Shown here: piece by piece, positions 25,366-34,454 of the stretch
Layout of the letters: each line of letters starts with the position of its first letter
Position numbering within the stretch: position 1 is the stretch's first letter
Assembly: GCA_964391195.1 (NCBI GenBank)
Contig: CAYMLG010000017.1
Location: 12,469 to 76,468 of the forward strand
Reading direction: 5' to 3'
Origin: JAAYXE01 sp964391195
GTDB taxonomy: Bacteria; Chloroflexota; Anaerolineae; Anaerolineales; UBA4823
Length of the DNA: 64,000 nt
Notes under the pieces: model-generated
What the model was told of the DNA's origin: nothing
What the model saw: the letters and a program-made list of their open reading frames with translations, nothing else
Databases searched by the model: none
Program-made: the position numbers and the translations under genes

Positions 25366-26649
25366 CTATAACCGCACGGCGAGGAAGGGGACGAGCATCT
25401 CATCGGCGTGCAGCCCGCCATGGCGGCCGATCAGGGGGTTGTCCTTGGCAGCCCACCATAAATAGGCGTCGTGCCTGGCCACCAAGATGAAATCGCCCAC
25501 CCGGTCGAGCAGGTAAGGGTGAGGTTTCCCCGGGCCGAAAAGCCCGCCCTCCACGGCATAGCCGGAGTCGATGATGATGAATTGGTTCGGCCAGTTGCGC
25601 TCCAGATATTCGCGCACCGCTTCGCGCTGCCCGGGTTTTACGTAGAAATAAGCCAGGCGGTTTTCTCCGGTGGGGAATATGTGCAGGCGGCGGGTCAGGT
25701 TGGGATGGTTGCGCAATTCGTAGAAGGGATCGATGCGGGTGGTGATATGCCCGTGATCGGCGACCAACATCAGCAGCGTGCCCTGGCGGATGGCGGGGCT
25801 CAGGCCTTCGAGGAAGAAATGCTGCATGGCGCTGCTGAAGCTGGCGAATTCCCCAGCCGAGCGCTCGTCGTCGGGGCCGTAACGGTGAGAAAAGGAGTCG
25901 ACTTCACTCCAGTAGACGTAGTTGTAGGAAGGCCGGTCGGGATGGCTCTCGAGGGCGCGCCGCAGGTTGATCCATAAATCGGTGGCGGTGGAATAGGCCT
26001 GGAGCTGGACATCGCGCAGGAACATGCGCGACAAGCCGGAGCGCAGGATGCTGTAGTGCTGGAAGGCAAAGGAGGAGATCCCGAAGGTTTTTAGATGGGT
26101 CCCCAGGGTGGGGAAGGGCAGGTAGGTGTCGGGGTCGAACCCGGCCCGTTGCAAGCTGCCCGGCTCGGCGGTGGTGAAGGGCGAGTGGGTGATGGTGTTG
26201 GCGACGACCCCGTACTCCTTCATCCACATCTCGTATCCGGTGATACCATGTTCCGCGGCGCTGCGCCCGGTCCACAGGGTGGGCAGGGCGGCCGAGGTGG
26301 TGCTCGGGGTGATGGAAGTGAGCGGCGCCAACTGCCCATCCTCGACCAGGCGCTGCCACACGTTCGCCGGCCCGTTGGCAGTCCACTTTTGGAAGCGGTG
26401 TAGAGCCAATCCATCCATCACCACCAGGATCACCCGGCGCACCGGCCCCACCCGAGAAGGAGAAATGATCGTCTCGTCCAGGGGGCCGGCCCCCAGTCCT
26501 TCCACCCCCAGGAGGCTGCAGATTGTGCTGGGGATGTTCAAAATCGAGCGCCCCAGATAATTGGGATAAATAAAATCGCCGCTCAGGGGAAACCCCGGCA
26601 GGCGGTGTGCTTGCAGTTCGGGGAGCAACTCTCCGACTCGATCTGCCAT
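25366..26649 (-). CDS. Alkaline-phosphatase-superfamily protein (type I phosphodiesterase-like)
   Basis: The 427-residue protein shows the superfamily metal sites: VVMDGLALH near residue 80, the nucleophile region TPSTTSAALPTLWTGRSAAEHG (nucleophile probably one of the Thr/Ser residues), and VADHGHITTRID late in the protein. Members hydrolyse phosphodiesters, phosphomonoesters or phosphonates. No signal peptide is visible, so it is probably cytosolic. It lies at the 3' end of the phosphonate/sugar importer operon, though a terminator separates it from PhnE. It could release phosphate or glycerol from an imported compound; this is inference. Confidence 0.82.
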   Translation of the reverse strand: MADRVGELLPELQAHRLPGFPLSGDFIYPNYLGRSILNIPSTICSLLGVEGLGAGPLDETIISPSRVGPVRRVILVVMDGLALHRFQKWTANGPANVWQRLVEDGQLAPLTSITPSTTSAALPTLWTGRSAAEHGITGYEMWMKEYGVVANTITHSPFTTAEPGSLQRAGFDPDTYLPFPTLGTHLKTFGISSFAFQHYSILRSGLSRMFLRDVQLQAYSTATDLWINLRRALESHPDRPSYNYVYWSEVDSFSHRYGPDDERSAGEFASFSSAMQHFFLEGLSPAIRQGTLLMLVADHGHITTRIDPFYELRNHPNLTRRLHIFPTGENRLAYFYVKPGQREAVREYLERNWPNQFIIIDSGYAVEGGLFGPGKPHPYLLDRVGDFILVARHDAYLWWAAKDNPLIGRHGGLHADEMLVPFLAVRL

Positions 26650-26731
26650 GACTACCCTCCTCGATGTGTCGACAGCCGGCCGGGGTCATTCCCGGTCCAG
26701 GAAATCCCCCGGTTATGTTGTTCCGTGATCT

Positions 26732-26760
26732 AAAAAAAACGCCCGGCCCAAGGCCGGGCG
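26732..26760 (-). terminator. Terminator of the PhnC-PhnE operon
   Basis: CGCCCGGCC (26740-26748) pairs with GGCCGGGCG (26752-26760). On the minus strand eight T residues follow directly. Confidence 0.9.
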
Positions 26761-26777
26761 TACACTCATGAACCTGA

Positions 26778-28601
26778 TTATACGACTCGCTCACGCATAT
26801 ACGAGCTGAGGAAGTCCATAAATGCCACCACGATGGCAATGGCCAACATCTGAGCGCTCGCCGCCCGGTAGTTCAACAGGTTGATGTTCTGGATCAGCAG
26901 GAAACCGATCCCACCACCGCCGGCGAAACCGATGATGGTGGACATACGCACGTTGATATCCCAGCGGTACATGGTGAAGGAAATGTACGGTGGAACGATC
27001 TGCGGGATGACGGCGTAGATGATGGTTTGCAGACGGGTGGCACCGGTGGCCTTGATTGCCTCAATTGGCCCGGCGGAGATGCTTTCCACCTGTTCGGAGT
27101 ACAGCTTCGCCAGGGCGGCGATGGTGTGCAGCGAGAGGGCGAGCACACCGGCAAAGGGGCCGATGCCGACCCAGACCACAAAGACAATAGCCATGATCAG
27201 GGCTTCGATCGCCCGCAGGCCGTTGAGCAAGGTGCGGGTGATGTAGTAGATGATCAGGCCGATGGGGATCACATCTCGTTTCCGTGAAACGATGGCGGTG
27301 ATTAGACCGAGAATTGCACCGGAGGCGCCCGGCCACCACAGCCAGAGCACCGGGTCCTCGATCTCATACATCCAGTTGACGCCTGCGCCCAGCAGACCGC
27401 CGACCACAAACCCCGCCAGAGCGCTCAGGAGCAGCCGGGCGAACAGGAGGGCGGCGGCGGGCAGCTTTTGGATGACCGCCTGGTCGAAGCGCCCGGCAAA
27501 GCTGCTGGTGACGCCGCCGGCGGCAATGGCAACGATCGCGGTCGTAGCCAGGTTGAGGATTTCACCGATATTGGCGACGAAGGTGCCCAGGAAGCCAAAA
27601 TCACCCAACCTGCGGGCCAGGCTGCGGCCCCAATCATCGGCCAGGATAGTGATGAGAAAAATGGCGAGAATGCCGAGCCCGGCGGCAACCAGCATGGCCA
27701 GGAAGCGAGTGATCCGCACTCCGGTTGAGGGTTCGGCCTCATCTTCCTGGGGCAGCGCCCAACGGGTGATGAAGACCGGGATTACCAGGCTGACGAGCGC
27801 GCCGCCCAGGGCGGCAAGGTTGTTGGAGGCCAGCGCCCGGCTCTGTTCGCCAATCCACCCCGCGGCCTGCCCACCCAGCCAGATACCCAAAGGCCAGGCC
27901 AGCAGGGCCAGGGCCAGGCCGGTCACGGTGCTGGTTACGTCGCGCATCAGGTTGCGGGCGGCGAAAAAGCTGATCGGAATGGCGAGAAGCACACCGAATG
28001 TGGTGGCCAACAGGGCCAGGAACACGGTTTCGATGATCTTATCCCAGGTCTCGAGCGCGGTGCGGGATAAGCGGGGCGCGCCCTGGTTCTGGCGGGTGAT
28101 CGCCCGCACCTCCTGGGCCTGTTCATTAGGGCGGGGTGGGACGCGGGCGGTGACTTCGAAGTGGCCATCATCATCGGTTTCAAAGTTGCCGAGGTTCAGA
28201 GTCACGCCGCTGGGAGGGATAAAGCCCAGTGGCCCGGTCGATTCGGGCTCGAAGTTGAACCCCTGGACGGTGATCTCGCTGCGCGGCTCGGCACAGGGCG
28301 GATCGATGACCAGGTAGGGGCCGCTGGGATCGGGTTCTGCGAAGTCCAGAGCACCAGGGCCGCCCGCAGGACAGGGGACCAGGATGGGAGTGCTGACGAC
28401 GGTTTCAACCTGGTCATACTGGAAAATCTCGGGCCGGGCCAGGGCGCGCAAAACCCGGGTGAGGCTCTGCTGCCGCCGCTCGGAGTGAATTTCTTCGAAA
28501 TTCACATCGGTGACCTGGAAGCCATAAGCATAAATGATGATGGCGATAATCACCAGGACACCCAGAGAGATAGATTTTAGAAGGGATCGAGTTGTTTTCA
28601 C
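26778..28601 (-). CDS. phnE: Enlarged PhnE-type phosphonate ABC transporter permease
   Basis: At 607 residues this is more than twice the usual PhnE length. After a signal anchor there is an extracytoplasmic segment (about 75-185) with an IPT/TIG-like or adhesin-like pattern (ITVQGFNFEPES, TDDDGHFEVTARVP). The PhnE core then begins (ETVFLALLATTFGVLLAIPISFFAARNL) and is interrupted by about 200 residues with extra membrane helices. It resumes at RTLLNGLRAIEALI and includes the EAA loop GPIEAIKATGATRLQTI. It should form the channel for a phosphonate, phosphite or phosphate ester, driven by PhnC. The C-terminal half is well conserved. Confidence 0.88.
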   Translation of the reverse strand: MKTTRSLLKSISLGVLVIIAIIIYAYGFQVTDVNFEEIHSERRQQSLTRVLRALARPEIFQYDQVETVVSTPILVPCPAGGPGALDFAEPDPSGPYLVIDPPCAEPRSEITVQGFNFEPESTGPLGFIPPSGVTLNLGNFETDDDGHFEVTARVPPRPNEQAQEVRAITRQNQGAPRLSRTALETWDKIIETVFLALLATTFGVLLAIPISFFAARNLMRDVTSTVTGLALALLAWPLGIWLGGQAAGWIGEQSRALASNNLAALGGALVSLVIPVFITRWALPQEDEAEPSTGVRITRFLAMLVAAGLGILAIFLITILADDWGRSLARRLGDFGFLGTFVANIGEILNLATTAIVAIAAGGVTSSFAGRFDQAVIQKLPAAALLFARLLLSALAGFVVGGLLGAGVNWMYEIEDPVLWLWWPGASGAILGLITAIVSRKRDVIPIGLIIYYITRTLLNGLRAIEALIMAIVFVVWVGIGPFAGVLALSLHTIAALAKLYSEQVESISAGPIEAIKATGATRLQTIIYAVIPQIVPPYISFTMYRWDINVRMSTIIGFAGGGGIGFLLIQNINLLNYRAASAQMLAIAIVVAFMDFLSSYMRERVV

Positions 28602-28612
28602 GGGTTACCTGC

Positions 28613-29365
28613 TTATCCAACTCGTTCGGCGTCTTTGCCGTAGATTTCTTTGAACCGGGCGTCATCGATCTCTTCGGGGAGCCCGTCGAACACCAGTTTG
28701 CCTTCGTTCAAGGCAATCACCCGGTCCGCATAGCGGTGGACCAGGTCGAGAAAGTGCAGGCTGCAGAGCACGGTCACGCCATCTTCCTGGTTGATCCGTT
28801 CGAGATACTGCATAATGCTGTGAGCCAGGACCGGGTCGAGGCTGGCGACCGGCTCATCGGCCAGGATCATCTCAGGATCTTGCATCAGGGCCCGGGCGAT
28901 GCCCACCCTCTGCTGCTGCCCACCGCTGAGCTCGTCGGCGCGCTGGTGAGCCTTGTCGGCGATCCCCACCCGGGCGAGCTGATGCATGGCTTTGTCGATG
29001 TCGTCTTTCGGGAAGCGGTTGAACAGGCTCCAGGCGGGGTTGGTATAGCCCAGGCGGCCGGCAAGGACGTTGGTGATGACGCTGGACCGGTGGACCAGGT
29101 TGAAGTGTTGGAACACCATGCCGATTTTGCGGCGGATGCGGCGCAGCTCTTCGTCGTTTGCGGCGGTCACATCCACCCCGTTCCAGATAATCTGGCCGCT
29201 GGTTGGATCGTGCAGCCGGTTGATGCAGCGCAGCAGGGTCGATTTCCCAGACCCGCTCAGCCCGATGACTGCCAGAAACTGCCCCTTGGGCACCTGGAAG
29301 CTGACATCATACAGGGCTTGCGTGCCTCCCTCGTAGATCTTTGTCAGGTTTTTTACTTGAAGCAT
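28613..29365 (-). CDS. phnC: Phosphonate ABC transporter ATPase PhnC
   Basis: The 250-residue ATPase has Walker A (GLSGSGKST), a Q-loop, the signature LSGGQQQRV, Walker B (MILADEPVASLD) and the switch His (CSLHFLDLV). PhnC-specific features include the opening LQVKNLTKIYEGG and GNVLAGRLGYT-like wording (TNVLAGRLGYT). The start is set at ATG 29365; the frame is open to 29428 but that part is not PhnC-like. It lies directly upstream of PhnE and is the only ATPase encoded in the composite importer locus, so it may also serve the UgpA/E-type permeases; that is speculative. Confidence 0.93.
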   Translation of the reverse strand: MLQVKNLTKIYEGGTQALYDVSFQVPKGQFLAVIGLSGSGKSTLLRCINRLHDPTSGQIIWNGVDVTAANDEELRRIRRKIGMVFQHFNLVHRSSVITNVLAGRLGYTNPAWSLFNRFPKDDIDKAMHQLARVGIADKAHQRADELSGGQQQRVGIARALMQDPEMILADEPVASLDPVLAHSIMQYLERINQEDGVTVLCSLHFLDLVHRYADRVIALNEGKLVFDGLPEEIDDARFKEIYGKDAERVG

Positions 29366-29390
29366 GTAATATCTCGATCTTCTCTCACGA

Positions 29391-29444
29391 GTATAAGAAT
29401 GGTTGGCTGGACATGGGAAGATGCCCAACCAACCATCCTTATAC
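29391..29444. promoter_or_regulatory. Hairpin upstream of phnC
   Basis: GTATAAGAATGGTTGG (29391-29406) pairs with CCAACCATCCTTATAC (29429-29444) with one mismatch. It lies between the binding-protein gene and phnC and may tune the level of downstream expression. Confidence 0.5.
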
Positions 29445-29479
29445 CCGTCAGACGGCGATAGCGCCGCTGTAAACTGGAG

Positions 29480-29518
29480 GGAACCCGGGCCCGGCAGAGC
29501 CTACCTGGCCCGGGTTCC
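29480..29518. promoter_or_regulatory. Hairpin after the fused binding-protein gene
   Basis: GGAACCCGGGCC (29480-29491) pairs exactly with GGCCCGGGTTCC (29507-29518). No T run follows. As at 10089-10125, a strong stem sits directly after a binding-protein gene. Confidence 0.6.
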
Positions 29519-29536
29519 GTAGTCTAACCGGATAGG

Positions 29537-31972
29537 TTACTGGCCGAGGCCTTCCAGCGTAAGACCGACTGCTTCCACCATCAGGCGGACGAAGTCGTAT
29601 TCTTCGTCGGTGGCCGGGTTGATCCCGGTCCAGCCGTAGAAGTCCTGGCTGCCGATCGAATTTTCCCAGGCTTCGGTCTGGGAGAATTCAATCAATGCCT
29701 CTTCGATCTGAGCCCGCAGTTCAGGCGGGAAGTCAGGGCCGAAGGAGAGAGTGTCATTGGGGATCGGGGGCGAAATGTCCAGAATGCGAACCTGCTGGAC
29801 GACGTCCGGAGCTTCGGTGCGGATGTTGGCGCGAGCGTCGAGCACCCGCCAATCACCGCACATCAGCGCACTGCCGTCTGCGCTGGGAGCGCAGGATTCA
29901 ATCAGATCATCGGGGACGTCGGGCGGATCGCCGGGCTGCCATTCGGGCTCACCTTCGGGCTTGAGCGGGGCGCTGTAGAAGGTGGTGGCGAAATCGACCG
30001 AGCCGTTGTACACGGCCTGGACGGACTGCGGGTGGCCGCCGGTGGCTACCAACTCACCGGGGGTCACACCGGCTTCCTGCAGCATGACCAGGGGCACCAT
30101 GTAGCCGGAGGTCGAGCCTTCGTCGCCGTAGCCCCAGCTCAGGCCTTCCAGGTCCTCGATGGACTGGATATCGCTGTCGCGGCGGACCAGGATCTGGGCC
30201 CAGTAGACGTCGAAGCCGAAGCGGACAGCTTTGAAGGCGACATCAACGCCGCAGAGCTGGTTGGCCAGGACGTAGCCCAGGCTAGGGATAAAGCCCATCG
30301 TGTCGGTGGGCGAAGCGCACATCTCTTCGATGGTCGCGGCGTAAGAAGTCGGGATGCTGACTTCGAACTCGAGCCCGGTGGCATCTTTGAGGGCCTGGGC
30401 CATGACCTCACCACCGCTGGTGATGATGTTGGCTTCAACCGACGGGACGAACAAAACTTTGATCGGGTGTTCGGGCGTGCCGACGTCGGTCGCCAGGTCT
30501 TCTTCCTCAGGTTCTTCTGGGGCAGGCGGGACCGGAGTGGGCAGAGGAGAGGTCATCTGCTCAGCCAAAATTTCGTTCGAGCGGGCGTTGAGGTCGCTCA
30601 GGGTATCGGCGACCGGGGCGCCGTCGGCGATGGCGGCCATCGCCTCATCCACCAGTTCGCGGACAAAGTCGTAACCGGGGACGGGGGGCTCGAAGCGGCC
30701 GAACTCGAGCAGGTCGAAGGCGGTCTTGAACGCCGGTTCAGCGGCGAAGTAGTCGGTCAGCTCACCGGCGACGCTGGCGCGTACCGGGAAGTACTGGCTG
30801 GCCTCAACCCAGCGGGCCTGGATCTCGGGGGAAGTGTAGTACTTGACGAACAGGAAGGCGGCCAATTCGCTCTCGGGAGTGGTCTTGGGGATGCTGACCG
30901 AGGCGCCGTAGATGTTCATCACCGGATCTGGGGTGGTGTGCGGGATGGCAGCGACGCTCCATTCGAACCCGGCGCCCTCCTCTGCAGCCTGTCTGTAGAA
31001 GGGCAGGCCGGAGCTGGATCCAACGGTGAAGAGCAGGCGGCCGGCGCCGAAGTCGGTCTGGTCGCCATAGGCTTCGGTTACGAGGGCCGCGCAGCCGCTG
31101 TTGAACAGGTCCTGCAGGAAGGTCATAGCTTCCACTGCGGCCTGGCTATCGTAGGTGAACTGGTTGGCATTGTAATCGTACACATCGCCGCCGAACGCAA
31201 AGGTCCAGCTAGCGAAGCGGGAGGCGTCAATGCTCAACTGGTAGCCGATGCTGCCCTCGGCGGTTGCCTTGCTGAAGGGCTGCTCGGTGGCGGCGCAGGC
31301 CATTTCCTTGAACTCTTCGGGCGTGGTGGGCGGGCCGTCGAAGCCCAACTCATTCAACCAGTCGATGTTGTAGTAGAGAACTTCCATCGAGCGGTTGGGG
31401 GGGAAGCCCAGGCGGGCGTTGCCGTAGGTGGGGAAGATATCCTGTGCCCAGAAACCCTCGAAGAAGTCGGCCTGATCTTCCTCGGAAATGCCCCATTTCT
31501 CGCTGTTGACCATCGGGGTCATGTCAGCCAGCGCATCGGCAAGTTGGTAGGTGGCTGCCTGGTTCTGGTAAGCGACGACCAGATCGGGCGCATCCGGAGT
31601 GTTGAGCACGCCGAGCATCTTATTGAAGATGTCACCATACGAGCCCTGATACTCGGCCTGAACGGTGATGCCCCATTCGTTGGTCTCGTTGAACTCAGCA
31701 ACGATCTCCTGCAGCGCGGTCTCGCGCTCCTGGGTGTGCTGGTGCCAGAAGGTCACCGTTTGCCCCGAGGGATCGACGCTGTCGTAGGGATTAGTCTCAG
31801 CCGCGGGCGGCTGGGGCTCCTGGGGGGATTCTGCCTGACCACCCGGCTCCTGCTGAGCGGGGGGTTCGGCCGGGGCCTGTGTGGGTGCAGGAGTCGGCGA
31901 GGTGCAGGCTCCGAGGACCATCGAGGCAATCACCAGGACTGCCAGCAAGGTCGACCAAAGTTTTTTACTCAT
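29537..31972 (-). CDS. Fused binding lipoprotein: family-1 SBP joined to PhnD-type SBP
   Basis: This 811-residue protein combines two binding proteins. A lipoprotein signal (LGAC, Cys23) and tether lead into a family-1 (UgpB/MalE type) domain at about 60-480 (TVTFWHQHTQERE, ISEEDQADFFEGFW, VLYYNIDWLNELGF). A Pro/Glu linker (about 485-515) joins a PhnD-type domain (IKVLFVPSVEANIITSGGEVM, GFIPSLGYVLANQLC, SGYMVPLVMLQEAG) to the end. The start ATG at 31972 follows GGAGGAG. PhnC and PhnE lie downstream and UgpA/E-type permeases upstream, one partner set for each half. It probably delivers sugar- or glycerol-linked phosphonates or phosphates. Confidence 0.9.
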   Translation of the reverse strand: MSKKLWSTLLAVLVIASMVLGACTSPTPAPTQAPAEPPAQQEPGGQAESPQEPQPPAAETNPYDSVDPSGQTVTFWHQHTQERETALQEIVAEFNETNEWGITVQAEYQGSYGDIFNKMLGVLNTPDAPDLVVAYQNQAATYQLADALADMTPMVNSEKWGISEEDQADFFEGFWAQDIFPTYGNARLGFPPNRSMEVLYYNIDWLNELGFDGPPTTPEEFKEMACAATEQPFSKATAEGSIGYQLSIDASRFASWTFAFGGDVYDYNANQFTYDSQAAVEAMTFLQDLFNSGCAALVTEAYGDQTDFGAGRLLFTVGSSSGLPFYRQAAEEGAGFEWSVAAIPHTTPDPVMNIYGASVSIPKTTPESELAAFLFVKYYTSPEIQARWVEASQYFPVRASVAGELTDYFAAEPAFKTAFDLLEFGRFEPPVPGYDFVRELVDEAMAAIADGAPVADTLSDLNARSNEILAEQMTSPLPTPVPPAPEEPEEEDLATDVGTPEHPIKVLFVPSVEANIITSGGEVMAQALKDATGLEFEVSIPTSYAATIEEMCASPTDTMGFIPSLGYVLANQLCGVDVAFKAVRFGFDVYWAQILVRRDSDIQSIEDLEGLSWGYGDEGSTSGYMVPLVMLQEAGVTPGELVATGGHPQSVQAVYNGSVDFATTFYSAPLKPEGEPEWQPGDPPDVPDDLIESCAPSADGSALMCGDWRVLDARANIRTEAPDVVQQVRILDISPPIPNDTLSFGPDFPPELRAQIEEALIEFSQTEAWENSIGSQDFYGWTGINPATDEEYDFVRLMVEAVGLTLEGLGQ

Positions 31973-32118
31973 GTCGTTCTTTCTCCTCCAAAAAGAAAGT
32001 GGATTTGTAGGATGGGTATTACGGGTAATCTCGGGCGAATGGATTTTCTGAATGATCTTACCTCCTTTTGTCTGTCTAGTCCTTATTTTGTGCAGACCCA
32101 CAGAGATGGTAGGTGAGT

Positions 32119-32157
32119 GTGTGAGTGTGCGAACGGATTCCGCTCACCCACTCACAC
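32119..32157. promoter_or_regulatory. Hairpin between the permease and fused binding-protein genes
   Basis: GTGTGAGTG (32119-32127) pairs with CACTCACAC (32149-32157). The 200-base gap between the two genes holds no ORF. It may mark a processing or attenuation site in the operon transcript. Confidence 0.4.
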
Positions 32158-32172
32158 AGACCCATCCATCGC

Positions 32173-33069
32173 TTACCCTTTCAGCCCGGTGGTGGCAATC
32201 CCTTCGGTAAATTGTTTTTGCGTAATGAAATAGAGGATCAGGATGGGGATCACGGTAATCACCGCTCCTGCCATGAGCAGATGCGTTTGCGGGCCGGCTT
32301 CGGTGACGAAGGTCCACAGGCCGACCATCAACGGGCGCCAGGCGGGGGTGGTGGTCACCAGCAGCGGCCACAGGAAAGCGTTCCACGAGCCGATAAAAGC
32401 GAAAATCATCACCGTCATCACCGGGGCTTTGCTCATCGGCAGCACGATCTGGATCAGGAAGCGCAGATGGCTGGCGCCATCCATGCGGGCCGCGTCCCAA
32501 AGTTCGTCTGGAATTTTAATAAAGAACTGGCGCAGCAGGAAGATGCTGAAGGCGTTGGCCATAAAAGGCACGGTGAGCGCTTTCCAGTCATTCAGCCAGG
32601 TGCCGCCCGGCAGAGGCAGGATACTGCCGCGGATCATGAGAAAATTGGGGATCATGGTGACCGATTCGGGGATCATCATGGTGCTGAGCAGCAGAGCGAA
32701 GAGCACATCGCGCCCGAAGAAGTGGATGCGGCCGAAGGCATAGCCGGCCAGGATGGATGTGGTGAGCAGGCCGGCGATTGTGATGGCAGTGATGATGACG
32801 CTGTTGAGGAAGTACTGGGCGAAGCGGGCTTCACTCCAGGCGGTGATGAAATTCTCGAGCTGCGGTTTGGCCGGCAGCCAGACCCGATTGATCGTTTCAC
32901 CCAGGGTCATCAAGGAGGTGGAGATCATCCAGAAGAAGGGGAGTATGGCGATGATCGCGCCCGCGATCAGTACGAAATACAGGAACAGGCGGCCTGGTTT
33001 GAGCTTCAATCCGCCGAGGGTGAGGGGCCGGGTGTAGGTTTTTTCTTCAACACGGGCGCTATCAGCCAT
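32173..33069 (-). CDS. UgpE/MalG-type ABC transporter permease
   Basis: The 298-residue protein has six predicted helices and the EAA loop PDELWDAARMDGASHLRFLIQIVLP characteristic of MalG/UgpE partners of family-1 binding proteins. The short N-tail is cytosolic. It overlaps the upstream permease gene by eight bases, so both are made together. It should pair with the UgpA-type permease at 33062-34240. No MalK/UgpC-type ATPase is encoded nearby, so the energy source is either PhnC in this operon or a shared ATPase elsewhere. Confidence 0.92.
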   Translation of the reverse strand: MADSARVEEKTYTRPLTLGGLKLKPGRLFLYFVLIAGAIIAILPFFWMISTSLMTLGETINRVWLPAKPQLENFITAWSEARFAQYFLNSVIITAITIAGLLTTSILAGYAFGRIHFFGRDVLFALLLSTMMIPESVTMIPNFLMIRGSILPLPGGTWLNDWKALTVPFMANAFSIFLLRQFFIKIPDELWDAARMDGASHLRFLIQIVLPMSKAPVMTVMIFAFIGSWNAFLWPLLVTTTPAWRPLMVGLWTFVTEAGPQTHLLMAGAVITVIPILILYFITQKQFTEGIATTGLKG

Positions 33070-34240
33070 AGAACACCTTTTCGCCGAATACTTTGTTTTG
33101 TACGTAAGTCAGACCGAGGATGATGACGAACAGGATAATTGCCTGGGCAGCCGCGTAACCAAATGAGTTTTGCTTGTAGAAGGTGTCGAAGATGGTGACA
33201 CTGGTTACATCCACCGTGCCTAAAGCCGAAGGGACCCGCATGACGTAGATATGGTTAAAGGCTTTGAAGGTGCCGATGAAGGCGATCAGTGCAAGGTAGA
33301 AAGTGACCGGCGAGAGCAGGGGGATGGTGATGTGGCGGAATATCTGCCAGCGCCCGGCCCCGTCGATCTCGGCGGCTTCGTACAGCTCGTGGGGGATAGA
33401 CCCGAGCCCGGCCAGGAAGATCACTGTGTTGTAGCCCACGTAGGTCCAGATGCCGAAGAAGGTGATCGTCACCAGGGCCATGCTCGGCCCGGCAATGATG
33501 CCGTGCAATCCCTCCACCCCCAGGATGATCTCGTTGATCGGTTTGGGCTCGAACAACCAATCCTGAGCCGGCAGATTGAACCAATCGAGGACGATGTTTG
33601 CCAGGGAGCTTTCACGCGGGCTGAAGATGGTGCGGAAAACTACGGCTGAGGCCACCACCGGGGTGATGTAGGGTAAGAAGTACAGCATGCGAAAAAATTC
33701 CTGGCCTTTGATCTTCTGGAACAAAATGTAAGCCAGAATGAGAGCCAGGAATAGTTCCGCCGGCACAGTACCTAAGGCGTAGTACAGGGTGATGGGAAGA
33801 GAGGAGAGGAAATCCTTATCTCCTTTCTCCAGCATCCGGGTCCATCCGTAGGGGATGGCAAAACCGGAGCCAATTAACAAGAAAGCCGCAGCCAGCTTGA
33901 ATACCAGGCCGCGGTTACTTGAAGAGCGGAGGGCGCTGTTCCACACCAGGTAGGCCAGGAACAAAAGGATCAGGCCGGCGAAAAAGACGAACGTTCCGGT
34001 CCAATCTCCGAGCGCTTTTTCATAATTATCCAGACCAATAAACGGGCCCTTGCGGACCCGCCAGGAAAAGGTGCTCATGTAGAGCGCATACCCGATGGGG
34101 AAAAAGCCAAAGACTGAAATAATGACAAAAGCCGGAAGGATAAAGAGATAACCGGTAAGTTGTTCGCGCACATCGATCCAACGGATAGGCCGGCGCTTCC
34201 AGTTAACTGTGCCCGATTGGTGCGGCGTAGCGGTCGTCAA
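33062..34240 (-). CDS. UgpA/MalF-type ABC transporter permease with extra helices
   Basis: The product has 392 residues, against about 300 for UgpA. It opens with the normal first helix (LTGYLFILPAFVIISVFGFFPIGYALYMS), but two additional helices (about 78-98 and 108-125) are inserted before the channel core. The EAA loop is intact (PHELYEAAEIDGAGRWQIFRHITIP). The TTG at 34240 follows GGAGGAAGG, and a TATAAT box lies at 34312-34307. It heads the minus-strand composite importer operon and is divergent from a paralogous binding-protein gene. Confidence 0.9.
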   Translation of the reverse strand: MTTATPHQSGTVNWKRRPIRWIDVREQLTGYLFILPAFVIISVFGFFPIGYALYMSTFSWRVRKGPFIGLDNYEKALGDWTGTFVFFAGLILLFLAYLVWNSALRSSSNRGLVFKLAAAFLLIGSGFAIPYGWTRMLEKGDKDFLSSLPITLYYALGTVPAELFLALILAYILFQKIKGQEFFRMLYFLPYITPVVASAVVFRTIFSPRESSLANIVLDWFNLPAQDWLFEPKPINEIILGVEGLHGIIAGPSMALVTITFFGIWTYVGYNTVIFLAGLGSIPHELYEAAEIDGAGRWQIFRHITIPLLSPVTFYLALIAFIGTFKAFNHIYVMRVPSALGTVDVTSVTIFDTFYKQNSFGYAAAQAIILFVIILGLTYVQNKVFGEKVFYG

Positions 34241-34306
34241 ACCTTCCTCCTCAGAACCACAAAAGACTCGCTCGATCTTCGTTCACTGTTGGAACCGGTG
34301 TGTACC

Positions 34307-34312
34307 ATTATA
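34307..34312 (-). promoter_or_regulatory. -10 box of the composite importer operon
   Basis: A perfect TATAAT on the minus strand lies about 67 bases before the TTG start at 34240. The -35 region is poorly matched, which could mean an activator is needed. Confidence 0.5.
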
Positions 34313-34454
34313 AAGCAAAAAATTCAGTTAAGAAACCTGCCAAACATAACCCTTACTTAATGATTTTAGGATAACATGCTGTTTCTAATCTTATAGTTAA
34401 AAATTATTAAATTCGATGTTAAGGTCTCTTTCGAAAGTGATAAACTATCCCGTA

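Noticed and set aside
29537..31972. The fused binding protein as an assembly chimera
   Set aside because: Frame, linker composition and gene context agree across the join and there is no N run; I keep it as real but list how to check it.
30032..32116. A 694-codon open frame on the plus strand opposite the fused binding protein
   Set aside because: It is antisense to a clear lipoprotein with recognisable domains, and its translation shows no family motifs. GC-rich third positions create such long shadows.
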